A stretch of DNA of 64,000 nucleotides from Streptomyces sp. NBC_00448 (lineage in GTDB: Bacteria; Actinomycetota; Actinomycetes; Streptomycetales; Streptomycetaceae). Location of the stretch: positions 3,705,001 to 3,769,000 of the forward strand of contig NZ_CP107913.1 in NCBI RefSeq assembly GCF_036014115.1, given 5' to 3'. Under the pieces are notes generated by a model. It saw nothing but the letters and a program-made list of their open reading frames with translations. It did not search any database and was not told the origin of the DNA. The position numbers and the translations under genes were made by a program. Below, one piece after another: positions 54,841 through 64,000 of this stretch (position 1 is the stretch's first letter; every line of letters starts with the position of its first letter).

Positions 54841-54866
54841 GCAGGTCGGCGCGGTTGCCGACCTGC
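54841..54866 (-). promoter_or_regulatory. hairpin in the MMPL leader
   Basis: GCAGGTCGGC (54841-54850) and GCCGACCTGC (54857-54866) are perfect 10-bp arms with a 6-nt loop, 36 bp before the MMPL start codon. Confidence 0.5.
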
Positions 54867-54880
54867 TCGACGACGCTAAG

Positions 54881-54908
54881 CATTCACTAGCCGCTCGTCA
54901 AGTGAATG
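54881..54908. promoter_or_regulatory. TetR operator between MMPL and TetR genes
   Basis: CATTCACT (54881-54888) and AGTGAATG (54901-54908) are inverted 12 bp apart; a shorter related palindrome GGTGATTCACC follows at 54923-54933. TGAAT/ATTCA arms of this kind are common TetR sites at promoters of exporters. Confidence 0.6.
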
Positions 54909-55038
54909 ACTGGCCAGCGGCAGGTGATTCACCAGCCGGAGGCCGGTGAAATCGTCATGCCGCGATCAGCCGGCCGACGCGGGCGCGCAGGTGGAGCGGC
55001 CGGTCCGGCGGCAGGTCGGCACCTCGGTGTGCGATCTG

Positions 55039-55067
55039 GTGACGACGGGTCCGGTGGCTTGTATGCT
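55039..55067 (+). promoter_or_regulatory. promoter of the TetR gene
   Basis: GTGACG (55039-55044) and TATGCT (55062-55067) with a 17-bp spacer; start near 55074, leader about 28 nt. Confidence 0.5.
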
Positions 55068-55101
55068 GCGGACTCAAGGGGGACGAAGGAGGAACGCAGC
55101 C

Positions 55102-55683
55102 ATGGCGACGTCGGCCAAGGGCCTGACCAGTCGCGCGGCGCAGGCCGAGCAGACACGGCAGCAGATCCTCGACACGGCCCAGCGGCTCTTCTCCGAACTC
55201 GGCTACAGCGCGACCTCGCTCCAGATGATCGCCGACGAGCTGGGTCTGACGAAGGCGGCCGTCTACTACCACTTCCGGGCGAAGAACGACATCCTGCACG
55301 CGGCCCTGATGCCCGGCATCGAGCGGATGGGCACGCTGCTGGACGAAGCGGCGGCGCTGCGCGGCCGGCGGGCCAGGATCGAGCACGTGGTGCACGGCTT
55401 CGTGGACTTCCTCGTCGCCAACCGGCAGAACATGGTGATGGCCTCCACCGACCCCGAGCGGCCCGTGCACCCGGAGAAGACCCAGGTGCTCACGATGCGC
55501 GAGCGCGGCCTCCACCTGCTCTTCGGCGAGCAGCCCAGCGGCGCCGAACGGCTCGCCTACAACGCGGTGTTCACCGTGCCGGACTGCCTGGCCGAGCTGA
55601 TGGACCTCACCGACCGCGAACTGCGCGAGGCCCTCACCTCGACCCTGCTGCGCATCCTGCGGGTGCCGCCCGCCAGGGCCTGA
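55102..55683 (+). CDS. TetR-family transcriptional regulator
   Basis: The 193-residue protein has the N-terminal helix-turn-helix (TRQQILDTAQRLFSELGYSATSLQMIADELGLTKAAVYYHF, residues about 15-60; quoted in part: LGLTKAAVYYHF) and a helical ligand domain. The frame opens at 54946, but ATG 55102 has a strong AAGGAGG. It is divergent from the MMPL exporter, its likely target. Confidence 0.94.
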   Translation: MATSAKGLTSRAAQAEQTRQQILDTAQRLFSELGYSATSLQMIADELGLTKAAVYYHFRAKNDILHAALMPGIERMGTLLDEAAALRGRRARIEHVVHGFVDFLVANRQNMVMASTDPERPVHPEKTQVLTMRERGLHLLFGEQPSGAERLAYNAVFTVPDCLAELMDLTDRELREALTSTLLRILRVPPARA

Positions 55684-55705
55684 GCCCCCGGTCGCGCGCG
55701 GGGGC
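55684..55705 (+). terminator. hairpin directly after the TetR stop
   Basis: GCCCCCG (55684-55690) pairs with CGGGGGC (55699-55705) with an 8-nt loop. Confidence 0.65.
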
Positions 55706-55766
55706 GTACGGTCACGGCACCGGCACGCAGCCGGTCCGCCGCCGTACGGTCACGGCACCGGCACGC
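55705..55766. repeat. perfect 24-bp direct repeat
   Basis: Two identical copies of a 24-base sequence starting cgtacggtcacggcacc (55705-55728 and 55743-55766) lie between the convergent TetR and hutI genes. Confidence 0.8.
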
Positions 55767-55768
55767 GG

Positions 55769-56965
55769 TCACAGCAGCGGCTGGTCCGGGCGGACCCGCT
55801 CGCCCGCCTGCCACACCGCCGCGGTGAGCGGGACCCCGGGCCGGTAGGCGAGGTGCACATGGGTGGGTGCGTCCAGCAGGTGGAGGTCGGCCCGGGCGCC
55901 GGGGGCGACCGTCCCGACGTCGGTACGGCGCAGGGCGCGCGCGCCGCCGTGGGTGGCCGCGCGGACCGCCTCGTCGGGGGTCATGCCCATGTCGCGGACG
56001 GCGACGGCGACACAGAAGGCCATCGAGGACGTGAACGACGATCCGGGGTTACAGTCGGTGGACAGCGCGACGGTCGCGCCCGCGTCGAGGAGGCGCCGGG
56101 CGTCGGGGTAGGCGGCGCGGGTGGAGAACTCGGCGCCGGGCAGCAGCGTGGCGACGGTCCCGCCGCTCGCGAGGGCGTCCACGTCGGCGTCCGTGAGGTG
56201 GGTGCAGTGGTCGGCCGAGGCGGCGCCGAGTTCGACGGCGAGCAGGACCCCCGGGCCGTGGCCGAGTTGGTTGGCGTGCACGCGCGGGGTCAGGCCGCGG
56301 GCGAGCCCCGCTTCGAGCACCGCGCGCGCCTGGTCGCCGTCGAAGGCGCCCCGCTCGCAGAACACGTCCACCCAGCGGGCGTGGGGCGCGCACGCGTCGA
56401 GCATCGGGCCGGTGACGAGGGCGACGTACCCGGCCGGGTCGTCGGCGTACTCGGGGGCGACGACGTGGGCGCCGAGGTAGGTGGTCTCCGGGGTCTGCTC
56501 GGCGGCGATCCGCAGCGCGCGGGCCTCGTCGTGGACGGTGAGGCCGTAGCCGGACTTGACCTCGACCGTGGTGGTGCCCTGCCGCCGGGCCTCGGCGAGG
56601 TAGCGGGCGAGGTTGCGGGCGAGTTCGGCGTCGGAGGCGGCCCGGGTGGCCGCCACGGTGGTGCGGATGCCGCCCGCGCTGTACGGGCGCCCGGACATCC
56701 GCGCGGCGAACTCCGCGCCGCGATCGCCCGCGAAGACCAGGTGCGCGTGGGAGTCCACGAACCCGGGCAGCAGTGCGCGGCCGCCGGCGTCGACCCGATT
56801 GTCAGTGGTGGGTGCTTTGCTGGAAGCACCGGTCCAGACGACGCGGTCGCCCTCGATGACGACGGCGGCGTCCTGGATCAGGCCGAGAGGGTTGTCCGCG
56901 CTGGTGAGGGAGGGGTCGTTGGTGATCAGGCTGCCGATGTCGGTGATGGCCGTGCTGACCGTCAT
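55769..56965 (-). CDS. hutI: imidazolonepropionase
   Basis: Third enzyme of histidine breakdown, opening the imidazolone ring to N-formimino-L-glutamate. The 398-residue amidohydrolase has the metal motif [37 protein letters not shown] and [14 protein letters not shown] 56965 has AAGGAG upstream. It lies 200 bp after hutF; that gap holds two GCGTGGGCGCCCGC repeats able to form hairpins and no gene. Confidence 0.95.
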   Translation of the reverse strand: MTVSTAITDIGSLITNDPSLTSADNPLGLIQDAAVVIEGDRVVWTGASSKAPTTDNRVDAGGRALLPGFVDSHAHLVFAGDRGAEFAARMSGRPYSAGGIRTTVAATRAASDAELARNLARYLAEARRQGTTTVEVKSGYGLTVHDEARALRIAAEQTPETTYLGAHVVAPEYADDPAGYVALVTGPMLDACAPHARWVDVFCERGAFDGDQARAVLEAGLARGLTPRVHANQLGHGPGVLLAVELGAASADHCTHLTDADVDALASGGTVATLLPGAEFSTRAAYPDARRLLDAGATVALSTDCNPGSSFTSSMAFCVAVAVRDMGMTPDEAVRAATHGGARALRRTDVGTVAPGARADLHLLDAPTHVHLAYRPGVPLTAAVWQAGERVRPDQPLL

Positions 56966-57165
56966 GGCCTGCTCCTTCGTGGTGCTCGCGCGGGCGTGGG
57001 CGCCCGCGGTGGCGTGGGCGCCCGCCGGGGTTCGGGGCCGTTTCGCGGGGGCACGGGGGTCCTCCGCGGCGCGGCCGCGACCGGCGGGTTCCGGTGTCCC
57101 CGCGGGTCGGGATGGCGGCTCGGCGGGCGACGGCCGGACGGGCTTCGCACGCGCGCGCCCCGCCT

Positions 57166-58563
57166 TCAGCCGCGCACGGCGGCGATCGCGGTGGCCAGCG
57201 CACCCGCCACGTCCGGCACGAGCAGGTGCCGTCCGTCCGCCACGACCTGACGGCCCGCCACCACCGTGTGCCGGACGTCCGCCGCGGTCGCCGCGAATAC
57301 CGCGGTCTCGGCGCCGAGCCGGGGCGGCGGCCCCGCGGTACGGACCGAGTCCAGCGCGATCGTGGTGAAGTCGGCGAGCGCGCCCCGCTCAAGGCGGCCC
57401 GCCTCGGGCCAGCCGAGGCAGGCGTGGCCGTCGGCGGTGGCCGCGCGCAGCAGATCGGCGGCGGACCAGTGGCCGCGGGTCCGGGTGCGCAGCCGCTCGT
57501 TCAGCTCCATCGCGCGGGCCTCCTCCAGCAGGTCCACCACGGCGTGGCTGTCGCTGCCCAGGGTCAGCGGACTGCCGGCCCGCTGAAGCGCGGGCGCGGG
57601 GCCGATCCCGTCGGCGAGGTCGCGCTCGGTGGTGGGGCACATGCACACCGTGGTGCGGGCCCCGCCGAGCACCGCGATGTCGTCGTCGGTGAGGTGGGTG
57701 GCGTGCACCGCGGTGGTGTTCCGCCCCCACAGGCCCGCGTCGGCGAGCAGTCGGGCCGGGGTGCGGCCGTGCACGGCCAGGCACGCCTCGTTCTCGGCGG
57801 GCTGCTCGGACAGGTGCACGTGGACCGGCACGTCCCTGGTGCGCTCCGCGAAGGCGGTGTAGCCGTCGCGGTCGGAGAAGGCCCGCACGGAGTGCAGGGC
57901 CGCGCCGATCCTGGCGTGCTCGCCGCCCCGGAGCCGCGACCAGCGGTCGTACCACCGGTCGGCCGTGCCGTCGCCGAAGCGCCGCTGCACGCCTTCCAGC
58001 GGGAGGTAGCCGTCCGCCGTCAGGCCGCCGCGCAGGTAGGCGGTGTCCAGCAGGGTGATCCGGATGCCCGCTGCGGCGGCGGCCGCGATCAGTGCCTCGC
58101 CCATCGCGTTGGGGTCGGCGTACGCGGTGCCGTCCGGCTGGTGGTGCAGGTAGTGGAACTCGCCGACGCAGGTGATGCCCGCGAGCGCCATCTCGGCGTA
58201 GACCGCGCGGGCCAGGTCGAAGTAGGAGTCGGGGGTGAGGTGCAGGGCGGTGGCGTACATGGTCTCGCGCCAGGTCCAGAACGAGGTCGGCGGACGAAGA
58301 GCGCCGACCGCCGGGTCGCTCCGCCCCGACGGGGGCGTGTCGGGTTCGCCGCCGGCCTGGGCGGTGCCGCGCAGCGCGCGGTGGAAGGCGTGGCTGTGCG
58401 CGTTGGCCAGGCCCGGCACGGTCAGGCCGCGCAGCACGGTGGCGCCCGGCGGCGGGGTGGCGGCGCCGGTGCGGACCTCGATGATCCGGCCGCCGTCGGC
58501 GGTCAGCAGCACGCCTGGCTCGACCAGCGGGTCCAGCCAGGCGTGCTCCAGCCAGTACGTCAC
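57166..58563 (-). CDS. hutF: formimidoylglutamate deiminase
   Basis: Converts N-formimino-L-glutamate to N-formyl-L-glutamate and ammonia. The 465-residue amidohydrolase has [13 protein letters not shown] (about 53-65), [22 protein letters not shown] and [15 protein letters not shown]. The GTG start at 58563 overlaps the stop of the M20 hydrolase gene as GTGA. This indicates the five-step histidine route via N-formylglutamate, so a deformylase is needed next; see the M20 gene. Confidence 0.93.
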   Translation of the reverse strand: MTYWLEHAWLDPLVEPGVLLTADGGRIIEVRTGAATPPPGATVLRGLTVPGLANAHSHAFHRALRGTAQAGGEPDTPPSGRSDPAVGALRPPTSFWTWRETMYATALHLTPDSYFDLARAVYAEMALAGITCVGEFHYLHHQPDGTAYADPNAMGEALIAAAAAAGIRITLLDTAYLRGGLTADGYLPLEGVQRRFGDGTADRWYDRWSRLRGGEHARIGAALHSVRAFSDRDGYTAFAERTRDVPVHVHLSEQPAENEACLAVHGRTPARLLADAGLWGRNTTAVHATHLTDDDIAVLGGARTTVCMCPTTERDLADGIGPAPALQRAGSPLTLGSDSHAVVDLLEEARAMELNERLRTRTRGHWSAADLLRAATADGHACLGWPEAGRLERGALADFTTIALDSVRTAGPPPRLGAETAVFAATAADVRHTVVAGRQVVADGRHLLVPDVAGALATAIAAVRG

Positions 58564-59870
58564 CGGCACGCGAGCTCCTCCAGTACGTCGGCGAGCGCGG
58601 TGACGCCCGCGGCGCAGTCGTCCTCGGCCGCGAACTCCGCCGGCGAGTGCGAGACGCCGGTGGGGTTGCGTACGAACAGCATGGCGGTCGGCACCGCCGT
58701 GGCGAGGATTCCGGCGTCGTGTCCCGCGCCGGTCGGCAGCACCGGGGCGGGCGTCGTGTCCGCGCCGAGCAGCGCGGCGAGCCGGTCGCGCAAGGCGTGC
58801 GCGAACTCGACCTCCGGGGTGAAGGACTCGCGGACCACGTCGACGGCGACGCCGTCGCGGGCACCGCTGTCCCTGGCGGCCCGCTCGATCCCGGCCACGA
58901 CCGCGGCGAGGGTCTCCGCGTCGGCGGCGCGGGAGTCGAGCCAGCCGCGGACCAGGGAGGCGATGGCGTTGACGCCGCCCGGTTCCACGGCGACCTTGCC
59001 GAAGGTGGCGAGCGCGCCGGCCAGCCGGGCCTGTTCGCGGGCGGCGAGCACCGTGCCGGCGTAGGTCAGCATCGGGTCGTGCCGGTCCTCCAGCCGGGTG
59101 GTGCCCGCGTGGTTGGCCTCGCCGCGGAAGTCGAAGCGCCAGCGGCCGTGCGGCCAGATCGCGGAGGCCACGCCGACCGGGTGGCCGCCGAGGTCGAGGG
59201 CGCGGCCCTGCTCCACGTGCAGTTCGACGAACGCGCCGACGCGGGCGAGGCGTTCGGGGTCGGCGCCGATGGCGTCGGGGTCGTGTCCGGCCCGCTCCAT
59301 CGCGCGGGCGAGCGTCACACCGTCGGCGTCGCGCAGTTCGCGCGCGGCCTCGGCGGTGAGCCGGCCCGCGGTCAGCCGGGAGCCGACGCAGGCCAGACCG
59401 AAGCGGGCGCCCTCCTCGTCGCCGAAGTTCACCACCGCGAGCGGCCGGCGCGGCGCGGCGCCCCGCGCGCGCAGCTCGTCGATCGCGGCGAACGCGGAGA
59501 CGACGCCGAGCGGGCCGTCGAAGGCGCCGCCGTCGGGCACGGAGTCCAGGTGCGAGCCGGTGACCACGGCGTCGCCGGCCGCGGGGTCGCCGAGCCAGGC
59601 CCACTGGTTGCCGTTGCGGTCGAGTTCGTAGTCCAGGCCGCGGACGCCGGCCTGCTCGCGGAACCAGGCGCGGCAGTCGGTGTCGGCGGGTGTCCAGGCG
59701 TAGCGGCGGTAGCCGCCGCTGCCGGCGTCGCGGCCGACCGCGGCCAGCTCCCGCCACATCGTCTGGAACCCGGGGGCCCGCACCGGCGGCTCCGCGGCCG
59801 GGTCACGTCGCCGCCCTGGCGTCGCGGCGGGCCGGCGCCGGTCCTCCGGGCTCTGCGCGGCGTCGCTCAT
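58560..59870 (-). CDS. M20-family amidohydrolase (allantoate amidohydrolase-like), candidate N-formylglutamate deformylase
   Basis: The 436-residue two-domain metallopeptidase-fold hydrolase has [18 protein letters not shown] (zinc His/Asp), [18 protein letters not shown] and [10 protein letters not shown]. By sequence it is close to allantoate amidohydrolase/N-carbamoyl amino acid hydrolases. It overlaps hutU upstream (ATGA) and hutF downstream (GTGA), so it is made with them. No HutG-type N-formylglutamate deformylase is in the cluster; I infer this enzyme hydrolyses N-formylglutamate. The N-terminal 30 residues are Arg/Pro-rich. Confidence 0.88.
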   Translation of the reverse strand: MSDAAQSPEDRRRPAATPGRRRDPAAEPPVRAPGFQTMWRELAAVGRDAGSGGYRRYAWTPADTDCRAWFREQAGVRGLDYELDRNGNQWAWLGDPAAGDAVVTGSHLDSVPDGGAFDGPLGVVSAFAAIDELRARGAAPRRPLAVVNFGDEEGARFGLACVGSRLTAGRLTAEAARELRDADGVTLARAMERAGHDPDAIGADPERLARVGAFVELHVEQGRALDLGGHPVGVASAIWPHGRWRFDFRGEANHAGTTRLEDRHDPMLTYAGTVLAAREQARLAGALATFGKVAVEPGGVNAIASLVRGWLDSRAADAETLAAVVAGIERAARDSGARDGVAVDVVRESFTPEVEFAHALRDRLAALLGADTTPAPVLPTGAGHDAGILATAVPTAMLFVRNPTGVSHSPAEFAAEDDCAAGVTALADVLEELACR

Positions 59871-61531
59871 GTGGCGTCGCCTTCCCGCATGGGCACCCGC
59901 ACGCCCCGCTCCTGGGCCACTTCCTCGGCGCGGTCGTATCCGGCGTCCACGTGGCGGATGACGCCCATCCCGGGGTCGTTGGTGAGCACCCGGCGGATCT
60001 TCTCCGCGGCGAGCGGCGTGCCGTCGGCGACGGTGACCTGCCCGGCGTGGATGCTGCGGCCGATGCCGACGCCGCCGCCGTGGTGGATGGAGACCCAGGA
60101 CGCGCCCGAGGCGACGTTGACCATGGCGTTGAGCAGCGGCCAGTCGGCGATGGCGTCGGAGCCGTCGAGCATGCCCTCGGTCTCCCGGTAAGGGGAGGCG
60201 ACGGAGCCGGCGTCGAGGTGGTCGCGGCCGATGACGACGGGCGCCTTGAGGGTGCCGTCGGCGACCATCTCGTTGAACCGCTCGCCGGCGCGGTCCCGTT
60301 CGCCGTAGCCGAGCCAGCAGATGCGGGCGGGCAGGCCCTGGAAGTGGACGCGTTCGCCGGCCAGCTTGATCCAGCGGGCCAGCGACTCGTTCTCGGGGAA
60401 CAGGTCGAGGATCGCCCGGTCGGTGTGGTGGATGTCGGCGGGGTCGCCGGACAGGGCGGCCCAGCGGAAGGGACCCTTGCCCTCGCAGAACAGCGGGCGG
60501 ATGTAGGCGGGCACGAAGCCGGGGAAGGCGAACGCCCGCTCGTATCCGGCGAGTTTGGCCTCGCCGCGGATGGAGTTGCCGTAGTCGAAGACCTCGGCGC
60601 CGGCGTCCTGGAAGCCGACCATCGCCTCCACGTGCCGGGCCATGGACTCGCGGGCCCGCTGGGTGAAGTCGGCGGGCTTCTCGGCCGTGTAGTCGGCCAT
60701 GTCGGCGAAGTCCATGCCGAGCGGGAGGTAGGCGAGCGGGTCGTGTGCGGAGGTCTGGTCGGTGACCACGTCGATAGGGGCGCCCATGGCGAGCAGTCGC
60801 GGCACGACCTCGGCGGCGTTGCCCAGGACGCCGATGGACAGCGGGCGGCGGGCGTCGCGGGCCTCGGTGGCCAGGCGCAGCGCGTGGTCGAGGGAGTCGG
60901 CGCGCACGTCGAGGTAGCGGTGCTCGATCCGGCGGTCGATGGCGCGCGGGTCGCAGTCGACGCAGATCACCACGCCGCCGTTCATGGTGACCGCGAGCGG
61001 CTGGGCGCCGCCCATGCCGCCGAGGCCGGCGGTGAGGGTGATGGTGCCGGCCAGGCTGCCGCCGAACCGCTTGGCGGCGACGGCGGCGAAGGTCTCGTAG
61101 GTGCCCTGGAGGATGCCCTGGGTGCCGATGTAGATCCACGAACCCGCGGTCATCTGCCCGTACATGGTCAGGCCGAGGGCTTCGAGGCGGCGGAACTCCT
61201 CCCAGTTGGCCCAGTCGCCGACCAGGTTGGAGTTGGCGATCAGCACCCGGGGCGCCCACTCGTGGGTCTGCATGACGCCGACCGGGCGGCCGGACTGGAC
61301 GAGCATGGTCTCGTCCTGCTTCAGGCCGCGCAGGGTGCGCACCATGGCGTCGAAGGAGTTCCAGTCGCGGGCGGCCTTGCCGGTGCCGCCGTAGACGACG
61401 AGCTTGTCGGGGTGCTCGGCGACCTCGGGGTCCAGGTTGTTCTGGAGCATCCGCAGCGCGGCTTCCTGTTGCCAACCCTGGGCGCTCAGTTCCGTGCCGC
61501 GCGGTGCGCGTACCGGCCTCGGTCCGGTCAT
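59867..61531 (-). CDS. hutU: urocanate hydratase
   Basis: Second enzyme of histidine breakdown, hydrating urocanate to imidazolonepropionate with a tightly bound NAD. The 554-residue protein has [11 protein letters not shown], the NAD site [14 protein letters not shown], the active-site segment with [11 protein letters not shown], and [17 protein letters not shown] 61531 has GAGGAGG upstream. It is the first gene of hutU-M20-hutF-(hutI). Histidine ammonia-lyase (hutH) is not in the window. Confidence 0.96.
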   Translation of the reverse strand: MTGPRPVRAPRGTELSAQGWQQEAALRMLQNNLDPEVAEHPDKLVVYGGTGKAARDWNSFDAMVRTLRGLKQDETMLVQSGRPVGVMQTHEWAPRVLIANSNLVGDWANWEEFRRLEALGLTMYGQMTAGSWIYIGTQGILQGTYETFAAVAAKRFGGSLAGTITLTAGLGGMGGAQPLAVTMNGGVVICVDCDPRAIDRRIEHRYLDVRADSLDHALRLATEARDARRPLSIGVLGNAAEVVPRLLAMGAPIDVVTDQTSAHDPLAYLPLGMDFADMADYTAEKPADFTQRARESMARHVEAMVGFQDAGAEVFDYGNSIRGEAKLAGYERAFAFPGFVPAYIRPLFCEGKGPFRWAALSGDPADIHHTDRAILDLFPENESLARWIKLAGERVHFQGLPARICWLGYGERDRAGERFNEMVADGTLKAPVVIGRDHLDAGSVASPYRETEGMLDGSDAIADWPLLNAMVNVASGASWVSIHHGGGVGIGRSIHAGQVTVADGTPLAAEKIRRVLTNDPGMGVIRHVDAGYDRAEEVAQERGVRVPMREGDAT

Positions 61532-61609
61532 CGGGCAAGCCTCCTCGTGGTGGCGGCGTGGTGGCGGAAGACGGTGCGCGCGCCGCCGGGCGGCGCACCC
61601 GTAGCAAGA

Positions 61610-61634
61610 TATTCACATCCTCGTCTGATGAATA
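61610..61634. promoter_or_regulatory. inverted repeat between hutU and divergent decarboxylase
   Basis: TATTCACATC (61610-61619) and GATGAATA (61627-61634) form a near-perfect inverted repeat with one unpaired base, in an AT-rich patch 79 bp before the hutU start and 51 bp before the decarboxylase start. Candidate operator for both. Confidence 0.5.
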
Positions 61635-61684
61635 CCTCTAGTCAACAGGACCCGGGTGGAAGTCCCGCGCGGGAAGGTGGTGGG

Positions 61685-63031
61685 ATGGCGGGCATGACGG
61701 ATGAGCTGGGGATACGGCGGGGGCACGCGCTGCGGGCCGCGGTGGAGCAGGGGCTGGCCGGGGAGGCCGAACCGGTGGTCGGGTTGCTGGACATCGCGGG
61801 CATCGCCGCCTCGGCGACGGCCCTGCATGCCGCGTTCGCCACCCCTGGTGTGACCGTGACTCATACCTTCGCGGTGAAGGCCGCCTCGCTCGTGCCGGTG
61901 CTCGGGCTGCTCGCCGAGTGCGGGCTGGGCGCGGAGGTGGCCAGCCCGGGCGAGCTCGCGCTGGCCCGCGCGGCCGGCATCCCGGCGGAGCGGACCGTGC
62001 TGGACTCCCCCGCCAAGACTCTCGCCGAACTGCGCGAGGCGCTCGAACTCGGTATCGCGGTCAACGCCGACAACCCCGAGGAGCTGGCCCGGATCGACCG
62101 GCTGCGCGAGTCGGCGCCCGCCGACTCGCCCGTCGCCTCGCCCGTCGGCCTCCGGGTCAACCCGCAGGTCGGCGGCGGCAGCATCGGGGCGATGAGCACG
62201 GCCACCGCCACCTCCAAGTTCGGCGTGGCGCTGCGCGACCCGGGCGCACTGGAGTGGGTCCTGGACGCGTACGCGCGGCGGCCGTGGCTCAACCGGCTGC
62301 ACACCCACACCGGTTCACAAGGCGTGCCGCTGGAACTGATGGTCGCCGGGGTGCGGGCGGCCTACGAGCTGGCCGAGCGGATCAACGCCGCCGCCGGACG
62401 GCAGCAGGTCACCGCGCTCGACATCGGCGGCGGCCTGCCGGTGAACTTCGGCTCCGACGCGACGGTGCCGTCCTTCGCCGACTACGCCGACCTGCTGCGC
62501 GCCGAGATCCCCGGGCTCTTCGACGGGCGCTACGGCATCGTCACGGAGTTCGGCCGCTCCCTGCTCGCCAAGAACGGCACGGTGCTGGCGCGGGTGGAGT
62601 ACGCGAAGTCCGCCGGCGGGCGGCCGATCGCCGTCACCCACGCCGGCGCCCAGGTGGCCACCCGTACGGTGTTCGTGCCCGACTCCTGGCCGATCCGCGT
62701 GCTCGCGCTCGACGCCGAGGGCGCGGAGAAGACGGGCGAGCCGGTGGTCCAGGACGTGGCCGGCCCGTGCTGCTTCGCCGGCGACCTCGTCGCCAAGGGG
62801 CGCGCCCTGCCGCTGCTGGAGGCGGGCGACCATGTGGCGCTGCTCGACACCGGTGCGTACTACTTCTCCAACCACTTCGCCTACAACTCCCTGCCCCGCC
62901 CCGCGGTGTACGGGTACTGCGTCCTGCCCGACGGCGCGGTCGCGTTCTCGCCCGTGCGGGCGGCGCAGACCCAGGAGGAGCTTCTCGCGGAGAGCGGTGC
63001 CGGATTCCCGTCCCTGCGGTTGCGGTCGTAA
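61685..63031 (+). CDS. fold-type III PLP-dependent decarboxylase (DAP/ornithine decarboxylase family)
   Basis: The 448-residue protein has the N-terminal PLP lysine in THTFAVKAAS (near residue 62), HTHTGSQG, the DIGGGLPVNFG phosphate site and EFGRSLLAKNG. The C-terminal GPCCFAGDL provides the catalytic Cys/Asp, followed by GAYYFSNHFAYNS. It is diverged from LysA, so substrate may be another diamino acid. ATG 61685 has GGAAGGTGG; ATG 61628 and 61694 are alternatives. It is divergent from hutU and may share its operator. Confidence 0.88.
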   Translation: MAGMTDELGIRRGHALRAAVEQGLAGEAEPVVGLLDIAGIAASATALHAAFATPGVTVTHTFAVKAASLVPVLGLLAECGLGAEVASPGELALARAAGIPAERTVLDSPAKTLAELREALELGIAVNADNPEELARIDRLRESAPADSPVASPVGLRVNPQVGGGSIGAMSTATATSKFGVALRDPGALEWVLDAYARRPWLNRLHTHTGSQGVPLELMVAGVRAAYELAERINAAAGRQQVTALDIGGGLPVNFGSDATVPSFADYADLLRAEIPGLFDGRYGIVTEFGRSLLAKNGTVLARVEYAKSAGGRPIAVTHAGAQVATRTVFVPDSWPIRVLALDAEGAEKTGEPVVQDVAGPCCFAGDLVAKGRALPLLEAGDHVALLDTGAYYFSNHFAYNSLPRPAVYGYCVLPDGAVAFSPVRAAQTQEELLAESGAGFPSLRLRS

Positions 63032-63061
63032 GGACGGAGGGGCGACGCGGCGGCCCCGGGG

Positions 63062-63604
63062 TCAGGGGCGGCGCCTGCCGCCCCCGGGAGCCGCGTCGCC
63101 GGCGGCGATCCCCGTGAGCTGGTAGAGCGCGGGGTCGCCGTCGGGACGGAACCACAGCAGGGCGTCGTGGGAGCGCTCGATGCGGGCGACCCGGCGGGAC
63201 CGCAGCCACAGCCCGGCGCCGACGCCCCCGAGGAGCATGCCCGCCGCGCAGGGCAGGACGACGTTCGCGGCGGCGGCGACCACGAACACCAGCAGCAGCC
63301 ACCAGCGGCGGCGGCGCAGCCACGCCCGGGCGGTGACCCTGCGGTCCTGGAGGAAGACGGACTTCGCCGCACGCGAGGCGGCCTTGGCACGTTCGGCGTG
63401 CCGGCGGCCGCGGACGAGGAAGGCCGTCACCGCGGCGATGATGAACAGCGCGGCACCGGCCAGCACGCCGATCCGGCGGCCGGTCGGGCTGAACGTCACG
63501 GCGGTGCCCGGCACCGCGGCGATCACGCCCAGCCACCACAGCCAGACCGCCGCCACCCGCACCGTCACCGCCACCCGCGCCAATGTGTAGGCCCCGCGCA
63601 CCAC
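63062..63604 (-). CDS. hypothetical membrane protein
   Basis: The 180-residue protein has four predicted helices in two pairs (about 17-35 and 44-64; 99-116 and 118-131), separated by a basic loop rich in Arg/Ala, and a hydrophilic C-terminus (IERSHDALLWFRPDGDPALYQLTGI). I recognise no family. GTG 63604 with GAGGGAG upstream; a second GTG follows at once. Confidence 0.75.
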   Translation of the reverse strand: MVRGAYTLARVAVTVRVAAVWLWWLGVIAAVPGTAVTFSPTGRRIGVLAGAALFIIAAVTAFLVRGRRHAERAKAASRAAKSVFLQDRRVTARAWLRRRRWWLLLVFVVAAAANVVLPCAAGMLLGGVGAGLWLRSRRVARIERSHDALLWFRPDGDPALYQLTGIAAGDAAPGGGRRRP

Positions 63605-63812
63605 GTCGCGCTCCCTCCGTCGTCGTCCCGGCCCGCCGTCCCGGTAGTACGGCGGCGCCGGCCAAGCGCTGGGGAGGGAGACTACTTCGCGATTCTCAGA
63701 TTTTCGTTAAACCAGATGTCATTCCGCTGAGCACAACCTTTTGCCGGGGCCGAGGGTCGCAAGGGGTGTTCCGTACCACCGCCATGCTCCAAGGGACTTG
63801 GGGGAAGATCCC
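63605..63812. other. divergent promoter region
   Basis: About 208 bp, with an AT-rich patch at 63690-63730 (TTCTCAGATTTTCGTTAAACC) that probably holds promoters for the secreted protein on the right. No gene seen. Confidence 0.45.
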
Positions 63813-64000
63813 GTGATTCCGCTCCTCAACTGGCGCCGTTCGGCCGCCGCGCTGACCGCCCTCGCGGTCGCGCTGCTCGGCGCCGCCGCGGTGCAGGCGC
63901 CCGCGCACGCGGCCGACGGGCCCACCCTGGCATTTCAGATACAGAAGACCAGCGTGGGGGTGCCGCAGCCGGACAACTCGGGGGACCCGCCGCAGATCAG
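63813..64000 (+). CDS. secreted protein, N-terminal part (cut by window edge)
   Basis: GTG 63813 has GGGGGAAG upstream. The first 62 codons encode a signal peptide (basic NWRRS, then hydrophobic Ala/Leu core, likely cleavage after AHA near residue 35) and the start of a mature region rich in Pro/Asp/Gly (VGVPQPDNSGDPPQI). The rest lies outside the window, so no family can be named. Confidence 0.75.
   Translation, partial: MIPLLNWRRSAAALTALAVALLGAAAVQAPAHAADGPTLAFQIQKTSVGVPQPDNSGDPPQI

Noticed and set aside
56966..57165. Small gene between hutF and hutI
   Set aside because: The gap holds only GC-rich repeats (two GCGTGGGCGCCCGC copies) and the hutI ribosome site.

Overview
This window is a GC-rich (roughly 70-75%) actinobacterial chromosome segment, most likely from Streptomyces or a close relative. 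The evidence is the strong third-position GC bias, frequent GTG starts, a near-canonical WhiB, SigB/F-type sigma machinery, a LAETG-type sortase substrate and F420 biosynthesis genes. The gene order matches, as I remember it, the S. coelicolor region around SCO3022-SCO3075. I see no mobile element, prophage, CRISPR array or tRNA gene; this is conserved core chromosome.

Layout. (1) 1-216: promoter and pre-rRNA leader of an rRNA operon that runs leftward off the window. (2) 0.2-8.4 kb, minus strand: a hypothetical protein, S-adenosylhomocysteine hydrolase (ahcY), a CDF metal transporter, then the mannose block manA / SIS protein / Trm112-like protein / phosphomannomutase and a DUF3499 protein. 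(3) 8.8-15.4 kb: a degenerate zincin-like protein, then a minus-strand set of whiB, a giant membrane glycosyltransferase with a Gln/Gly/Tyr-rich tail, and a DUF5719 protein. (4) 15.8-18.9 kb, plus strand: cysteine dioxygenase behind a very short Cys-rich, apparently leaderless upstream ORF, then fbiA-fbiB for coenzyme F420. (5) 19-39 kb: cell-envelope region with a GDP-mannose-type nucleotidyltransferase, six LytR-CpsA-Psr (LCP) ligases, an ExoA-like glycosyltransferase, a LAETG surface protein and UDP-glucose dehydrogenase, mixed with a DNA glycosylase, a thioesterase and an acyl-CoA dehydrogenase. (6) 39-47 kb: CGNR and VOC proteins, a YbhN-like membrane protein, an OmpR/histidine-kinase pair, GtrA, purK-purE and a membrane dipeptidase. 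(7) 47-55.7 kb: regulators with their targets: MocR-type regulator/AhpD-like protein, a sigma factor with its RsbW-type and STAS partners, HxlR/DoxX, TetR/MMPL exporter. (8) 55.8-63.6 kb: histidine utilisation (hutI, hutF, an M20 hydrolase in the place of HutG, hutU), a divergent fold-type III decarboxylase, a membrane protein, and the start of a secreted protein cut by the right edge.

Together, manA/manB and the nucleotidyltransferase supply activated mannose, the glycosyltransferases and GtrA handle lipid-linked sugars, and the LCP enzymes attach finished polymers to peptidoglycan. The same set (sahH, manA, SIS protein, pmmA, whiB, fbiA-fbiB, GDP-mannose pyrophosphorylase, LCP, acyl-CoA dehydrogenase, purE/purK, GtrA) is, from memory, also clustered in Mycobacterium tuberculosis around Rv3248c-Rv3277, so this is an old actinobacterial neighbourhood. 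Many starts lie 6-8 nt after a TANNNT hexamer, suggesting leaderless transcripts, and several operons are joined by 4-nt ATGA/GTGA overlaps. The most notable signals are the Cys-rich leader ORF before cysteine dioxygenase, an LCP protein that has lost key arginines, a His-rich N-terminal extension on the sigma factor, and helically phased operator half-sites before the HxlR gene.
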